Positions 23,131-27,906 of a stretch of DNA of 27,906 nt are shown here, piece by piece. Position 1 is the first letter of the stretch; each line of letters starts with the position of its first letter. Made by a program: the position numbers and the translations under genes. The notes below the pieces were generated by a model. That model had not been told where the DNA came from, did no database searches, and was given only the letters and a program-made list of their open reading frames with translations. This stretch comes from a virus: positions 1 through 27,906 of IMG/VR virus record IMGVR_UViG_3300006754_002917; one strand, written 5' to 3'.

Positions 23131-25623
23131 ATGGCTACACCAATTGCAATTGATCCAATAGCAGGAATCTATAGTATTCAGTATGCGGATCCACAGTTTG
23201 ATCCTAATGAGGCTAAGATAGGAGAAGGAACTACTGGAAAGAAGTACGCTTCATCTTATATGGGTGCACGATCTAGATGGTGGGATCTATCTTGGAAGCA
23301 GGCAGAATTAGAACAGAAAGGAATTGACCGTCATAATAAACGGGTTCAGAACGAGATATTAAATCTTCAGGATGCTAGAGCAAATATCATTCAAGGTATT
23401 CCACAGAGATATGATAGTATGTGGAAGCATAATAATACACAGGAGCAGAAGAGGCTGGAATGGAATGCTGCGTCTGGTGATATGAAAACCACTACAGTTT
23501 CTACCAGACCGGGAAGATCCCGAGGTGCAATGGTAGGTAACCAAGCTAAGGGAAGTTGGTATGTTAAGACTGATGTTCAGAAATTAATTGAGCCAGCTAT
23601 AGATCCTGATTCAACTGCTGGTCTGCTTAATACCGGTAGGACACTGGGTACACTGGGTAAAGATGAACAGTCACAGGATCAGGCATCATACTATGCTGTA
23701 CAGATGCAGATTGAAGAACTGGCTAATGATAAATTAGATGGTGGTGCTTCAGCCGTTGAAGCTTGGGGAGATGCTGAAAAAGAAACCTTGGCATCATATG
23801 ATGCATCAGCGACAGCTAAAGATGTAGTAGCAAGATATCGTAAGGTACAGCAAATTGTTGAGAGAGACTATGGTCCTCAGCGATCTGTAAGTGTATCAAC
23901 TAAGACTGGTAGAAAAGAACTGGCTCCTTATGAAAGGACTGCAAGTATATTAGGTATTGACCCATTTGATGAGCGTCATACTATTGCTCAGTTGGATACG
24001 GAGATTGGTGATAAGGAAGCAGAGCTTCTGGCTGATATAGATCTTATTGGTAGAACAAGGGAAGTTCAAAGTGAGAAGTTTGGACCGGGATTAATTGCTG
24101 GATTGTTAGGCGGTCCGCAAAACTTAACTGCGGCAGAACAGAATCTTGGTACACGAGATCCGAGGATAGTTAATCCCCAAAGAGCAAAAGCAGTAAGGGC
24201 ATTGGAAGCATACTTTGAAGGTGGTGGTACCGTAGAAGAACTACGAAATATGGGTATTATGAAAACCCCAAGAGCAGAAAGACCATCTACTTCAGATACT
24301 ACAATGCCCGGTGGTAGCGGTGATGTTGGTATTCCAGTTACGGACGAAGAAGAAGAGATGAGGATTCCGGTGATGAATCCAGATTCCATTATTGAATCAA
24401 CAGGAATTGCAGGGCGATGGCAGCACGAGGATGATGGGCATTTGTCATTCCAGTTAACGAATGGAACATATATGTTTTATACCCCAGTTGCTGCAACTGA
24501 AGGAACTGTTGGTGGCTATCAAGTTGGTCAGAAGGTTGTTGAAGGTCCGGGTAGTTGGACTGTTGATGAAGTTAGTGAAGATGGACAAACAATTAAAAAA
24601 GCAACTTGGACTACAACAGCAACTGGTAAGACAAAAGAAAGAACTGATAGATCGACATTAGATGATGTACAGGGATTGATCCCTAAGACAGATCCTGAAC
24701 CAGCAAGGGATGCAATGGTTGTAGGTTATCACCTTTTTCCTGATGGTAGTCTGATTGAATGGCAGCGTGATAATACTGAAGGTGCTGAATGGGAATTGGT
24801 TGATGAACGCAAAAGTCCAGATAAGAAAGAATATAATATAGCACACGGATATGAATATATTCCACAGAAACCTGAGCCTTCAGAAGCACCAGCACCGGTA
24901 CCAGTACAGGAAGGAGCTAGGATACCAATGGCAGATCAGTTGCCAATTGATATGGGTGATTTTGATCCGGGTGATCCAACGGCTGCGCCTCCATCAAGAC
25001 AACCAGAAGTTGATTCAACACCGAGAACACCGAGAATAGATCCCATTGATATGGGAGGCTTTGATGTGGGTGATCCAACAGCACCGACGAAACCAGAAGA
25101 GAAGTCTGAAGAAGACCTGAGAAGGCTACATCCTGATAGATATATCGGACCGGGTGCTGAAGAAAAACCTGCTGCTGAAGAGGGAGAGCCAGAAGAGGAA
25201 GAAAAATCTAAGATTAAGAAGATGCTTGAAGAGATGGATAAGGCTACAGATGTTCCAACGGATGTAATGGGTATTAATGCTGTACCTACATTGCAAGAGC
25301 ATCGTGGTAATCTATTAGCAGGATTTACTGGTGCGGCAGAGCTATTAGAGAAGCCGGCTGCATTAGATAGGAAGACAGCTAATGCTGATGCTGGTTCTCC
25401 TCAGGAATATGCAAGGGCAGTTATAGATGCAGAGACAGATAAGCCTACAGATCAAAGGTCTACACTTGAAGAGATCGTTGCTAATGTTGCTCAACAGTAT
25501 AATGGTATGGGTGATATCCAAGGTAGAGATCAGGCATTAGAATATACAATTGCTTTATATAAATTATTCCTTGATAGTAACACGCTTACAGATCAGGCAG
25601 GTGGCGGAACAAGGAGCGCATAG
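23131..25623 (+). CDS. Large internal virion protein with proline-rich acidic region, T7 gp15-like position
   Basis: This gene encodes 830 residues, starting after GGGAGG that overlaps the end of the previous gene. The first 400 residues are helical and charged. From about 410 there is a beta-rich part (LSFQLTNGTYMFYTPVAAT, GSWTVDEVSEDGQTIKKATW). From about 585 to 690 comes an acidic, Pro-rich disordered linker with a duplicated 14-residue unit, and the C-terminus is helical again. Position between the glycine-zipper protein and the giant protein matches the T7 gp14-gp15-gp16 order of ejection proteins. No enzyme motif was seen. Confidence 0.55.
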   Translation: MATPIAIDPIAGIYSIQYADPQFDPNEAKIGEGTTGKKYASSYMGARSRWWDLSWKQAELEQKGIDRHNKRVQNEILNLQDARANIIQGIPQRYDSMWKHNNTQEQKRLEWNAASGDMKTTTVSTRPGRSRGAMVGNQAKGSWYVKTDVQKLIEPAIDPDSTAGLLNTGRTLGTLGKDEQSQDQASYYAVQMQIEELANDKLDGGASAVEAWGDAEKETLASYDASATAKDVVARYRKVQQIVERDYGPQRSVSVSTKTGRKELAPYERTASILGIDPFDERHTIAQLDTEIGDKEAELLADIDLIGRTREVQSEKFGPGLIAGLLGGPQNLTAAEQNLGTRDPRIVNPQRAKAVRALEAYFEGGGTVEELRNMGIMKTPRAERPSTSDTTMPGGSGDVGIPVTDEEEEMRIPVMNPDSIIESTGIAGRWQHEDDGHLSFQLTNGTYMFYTPVAATEGTVGGYQVGQKVVEGPGSWTVDEVSEDGQTIKKATWTTTATGKTKERTDRSTLDDVQGLIPKTDPEPARDAMVVGYHLFPDGSLIEWQRDNTEGAEWELVDERKSPDKKEYNIAHGYEYIPQKPEPSEAPAPVPVQEGARIPMADQLPIDMGDFDPGDPTAAPPSRQPEVDSTPRTPRIDPIDMGGFDVGDPTAPTKPEEKSEEDLRRLHPDRYIGPGAEEKPAAEEGEPEEEEKSKIKKMLEEMDKATDVPTDVMGINAVPTLQEHRGNLLAGFTGAAELLEKPAALDRKTANADAGSPQEYARAVIDAETDKPTDQRSTLEEIVANVAQQYNGMGDIQGRDQALEYTIALYKLFLDSNTLTDQAGGGTRSA
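24943..25083 (+). repeat. Duplicated 14-residue coding unit in the internal protein
   Basis: PIDMGDFDPGDPTA is encoded at 24943-24984 and PIDMGGFDVGDPTA at 25042-25083, in frame and 99 bases apart (residues 605-618 and 638-651). The DNA differs at several third positions, so the duplication is not recent. It lies in the disordered Pro/Glu-rich linker and may be a short binding motif. Confidence 0.7.
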
Positions 25624-27906
25624 ATGGGTGATCCTCGTCCAGTACTTTATTCAAATCCAGAATCCCTAGACATTATCAATGATGCAAGGCGCAAAGGAAT
25701 GCTGCCTCCAATTGATAAGTATGGTGATATATCTGGTGACTTTCCAGATCCAAGTGAGATGGCTGCACAGCCGTCACCTAAAGTAGATGTAGGTCCTGCT
25801 AGAGATACTAGAGCAGGTAGGGAACTTGAGACTACTGGAAGGATGCTCAGTGCAGATGAGCTTGCTGCACAAGAGCGTATGGAAGATGCGTTTAGGGGAT
25901 TGACGCAAGAGAAGGCAAAGGGATTGTTAGCACAGTTTCGGGATGGTGGACAACCTCCCTATAATATCCCAGCACCGGGAGAACCGGGGTTTGCTGAAGC
26001 AATTTCTGAACTGGCTATTGATGAAGCCTTGGCAGATACTGAAAAGATGCAGGCTATTGTGCCGGGCTTTACTATGGAAGGATGGGGAGATAATCCTCCA
26101 GAAATGCCAGTAGGCGGTAGGGCTATGCAATATGTTTTTGGTATAGTAGCAGAGCCGTTTACGGAGACAGGAGAGATGGTACCGGAAGGTGTTGCTGCAC
26201 CACCGATGGAACTACCTCCTGAATCAGCAGGTTATGATGAACCTACTTTGATGATGGCATTAGCACCTCAGTCTCGTATCGGTCCAGTAAGAGCAGAAAG
26301 GGTAGAACAATTATCTGCTCCGAGAGCGTTGAAGACACCAGAAGAATATGCTAAAGATCAGGGATTAGATCTTGATGCTCATCTTGCCGGATACAAGGCT
26401 GATGAGATAATGGAGAAGGCGGAATCATCGGGTGAAGGCTTAAACAAATATGAAGAGAGAGAATTAGATAGACTTAGAGAAATACAAGAGAAACTTGAAT
26501 CTGGAGAACTAGTTTCAGGTACTGATCAGTTAGCCGGCTATAAAGGTTTCTATGACGCATATCATTTATATATTTCTCAGAATCCAGATGCAACAGCAGA
26601 GGAAGCAGTAGCAGCAGTACAGGGTGAATTAGAGATGATGGATTTAATCCTATCCGGTAAGGCTGATCCTAGATTCTATACTGAACATATACCAGCAGAT
26701 AGGGGTCCAGCAGATCCTTGGTATAGAGCATTTGCTAGTCAGGTAACATCCGGACAAGTGCCTAATTTAACTGACATTCAGAAACAATATCTTAATACTA
26801 GTATTGCTGAGAGAAGGAAAGCATTTGTTAAAACAATGCCTTATCGTAGGCGTGAACAAATTGCTCAAGATTATGGTGGAGATCCAGACTGGGGTGAGGA
26901 AGGAATGGACTATGGTGCTGTTGGTACCGGTGTTCCTGAGGTAGAAGGGGTTACTATAGATAATGTATGGGAACAACCAATAGAATCATTTGCTATAACA
27001 GAAGAAGAAACATTAAAAGAATATGGAAGTTGGCTAGAAGATAGAGGGCTAAAAGATTTCTGGGCTGTTGATTTCTGGGATAATCCTGAGAAGTATAAAA
27101 GTGGTTATTGGTGGAATAGATCCTACCCATCTGGTGCAGCCGTAGAGGGACCGGCACAGTGGGGGCTTAGGTCTATATTAGTTCTTCCGAACATAGCCTC
27201 TAGAGAGATATATGAGACTACTGCGGCTTGGACATCGGCTGGTGAAGCTGCTGCTGCAAGACAAGAAGCAGATGAAGATTATCCAGAATTATACAAGGGT
27301 CATCCGTATCTAAGAAACATTGCAGAGAATAGAGGGTTGATGAATGATATGTATGACCTCTATGCTTATACACCGGGCTTAGAAGAATATGCTTGGATGG
27401 CTGGTGCAACAGGATTAGGTGCAGATATATTCATCGCTCCGTTTGATCCGGGTCTAAGTGCATTGGCTAAAGCCGGACCGGCTAGTCTAAGAGCATATAA
27501 GACTGCTGGTGCTTTGGGTAGACCGGCTCTTGGTAGAGCAGCGGCAGGTAGTGAAGCATTCGCTAGAGGATTTGTTGAAGGCTTAGGTGATACCTCAATG
27601 GCTATGAATGCATTTGCTAGAAATACTGGTCTTGGATTACAGGATCCAATTACATATGCATCAAGACAAGCAGCACATTACTTGGATGGACAACAGGCTT
27701 ATCGTCACGCAAGGAAAGGTGGCAAAAGTCACGATGAGGCATTGACACTGGCTCAGCAGCAATTGGGTAGAAGGAATAGATTTCTTGCTGATGCTGAGAG
27801 AGGTGAAGATTGGGCGGCTAAGAATATTGAGGACCTGATGAATGAAAGTTCAGGTTATGGTAGGCTATATAATAGTTTCGTTGATGACATAGATGATTTT
27901 GCTAGA
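25624..27906 (+). CDS. N-terminal part of a giant internal protein, 3' end outside window
   Basis: The ATG directly follows the previous TAG, with AAGGAG eight bases upstream, and 761 codons stay open to the window edge. The first 250 residues are Pro/Glu/Gly-rich and likely disordered. Then come helical, charged stretches, and a Gly/Ala/Leu-rich, more hydrophobic part near residues 590-650 (YAWMAGATGLGADIFIAPFD, then AGPASLRAYKTAGALGR) that could meet a membrane. Its frame is the same as the open frame at base 1, so both may be one protein of about 1518 residues. Such giant final proteins in the virion module of short-tailed phages act in DNA ejection. No catalytic domain was recognised. Confidence 0.6.
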   Translation, partial: MGDPRPVLYSNPESLDIINDARRKGMLPPIDKYGDISGDFPDPSEMAAQPSPKVDVGPARDTRAGRELETTGRMLSADELAAQERMEDAFRGLTQEKAKGLLAQFRDGGQPPYNIPAPGEPGFAEAISELAIDEALADTEKMQAIVPGFTMEGWGDNPPEMPVGGRAMQYVFGIVAEPFTETGEMVPEGVAAPPMELPPESAGYDEPTLMMALAPQSRIGPVRAERVEQLSAPRALKTPEEYAKDQGLDLDAHLAGYKADEIMEKAESSGEGLNKYEERELDRLREIQEKLESGELVSGTDQLAGYKGFYDAYHLYISQNPDATAEEAVAAVQGELEMMDLILSGKADPRFYTEHIPADRGPADPWYRAFASQVTSGQVPNLTDIQKQYLNTSIAERRKAFVKTMPYRRREQIAQDYGGDPDWGEEGMDYGAVGTGVPEVEGVTIDNVWEQPIESFAITEEETLKEYGSWLEDRGLKDFWAVDFWDNPEKYKSGYWWNRSYPSGAAVEGPAQWGLRSILVLPNIASREIYETTAAWTSAGEAAAARQEADEDYPELYKGHPYLRNIAENRGLMNDMYDLYAYTPGLEEYAWMAGATGLGADIFIAPFDPGLSALAKAGPASLRAYKTAGALGRPALGRAAAGSEAFARGFVEGLGDTSMAMNAFARNTGLGLQDPITYASRQAAHYLDGQQAYRHARKGGKSHDEALTLAQQQLGRRNRFLADAERGEDWAAKNIEDLMNESSGYGRLYNSFVDDIDDFAR

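Overview
The window looks like part or all of the genome of a small, AT-rich, short-tailed (podovirus-type) bacteriophage. Evidence is the ordered morphogenesis module: terminase large subunit, portal, scaffold, HK97-fold capsid protein, decoration protein, a T7 gp11-like tail adaptor, a T7 gp12-like tail nozzle, three tail-appendage proteins, and ejection-type internal proteins. There is no tape measure, tail sheath or major tail protein. Sigma70-type promoters and good Shine-Dalgarno sites point to a bacterial host, but the host cannot be named from the sequence. No integrase, transposase, tRNA, rRNA or CRISPR array was seen.

Layout. (1) 1-4026, rightward: the C-terminal half of a giant internal protein, two beta-rich proteins, a holin-like protein and a small charged protein. 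(2) 5400-4023, leftward: a two-gene operon with a sigma-region-4-like protein and a PD-(D/E)XK nuclease-like protein, behind a clean promoter. (3) 5401-6122: a divergent control region with no convincing gene. It holds the operon promoter, a leftward terminator, a candidate leftward small RNA, one copy of a two-copy element and a very AT-rich stretch; it is the best origin candidate. (4) 6123-9238, rightward: seven small genes. Six are unrecognised and one carries a sigma region-4 helix-turn-helix. Parts of this region have almost no cytosine on the coding strand, and it is punctuated by terminators and perfect hairpins. (5) 9239-16189: packaging and head genes, closed by a strong terminator. 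(6) The second copy of the two-copy element, then 16342-27906: tail genes, appendages and internal proteins, ending inside a long open frame.

The frame open at the right edge (from 25624) and the frame open at the left edge (to 2274) are both frame 1, and the window length is divisible by three. Joining the ends gives one uninterrupted frame of about 1518 codons, so the window may be a complete, circularly permuted or circular genome of about 27.9 kb. If so, this phage has no recognisable polymerase, helicase, primase or endolysin and would lean heavily on its host.

How it may work (inference). The small cytosine-poor genes are probably early functions. The two sigma-like proteins are candidates for switching host RNA polymerase to the head and tail operons. 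TerL and the portal package DNA into the scaffold-built head. The adaptor and nozzle form the short tail with three related appendages. The glycine-zipper protein and the two very large proteins are candidates for the ejected channel.
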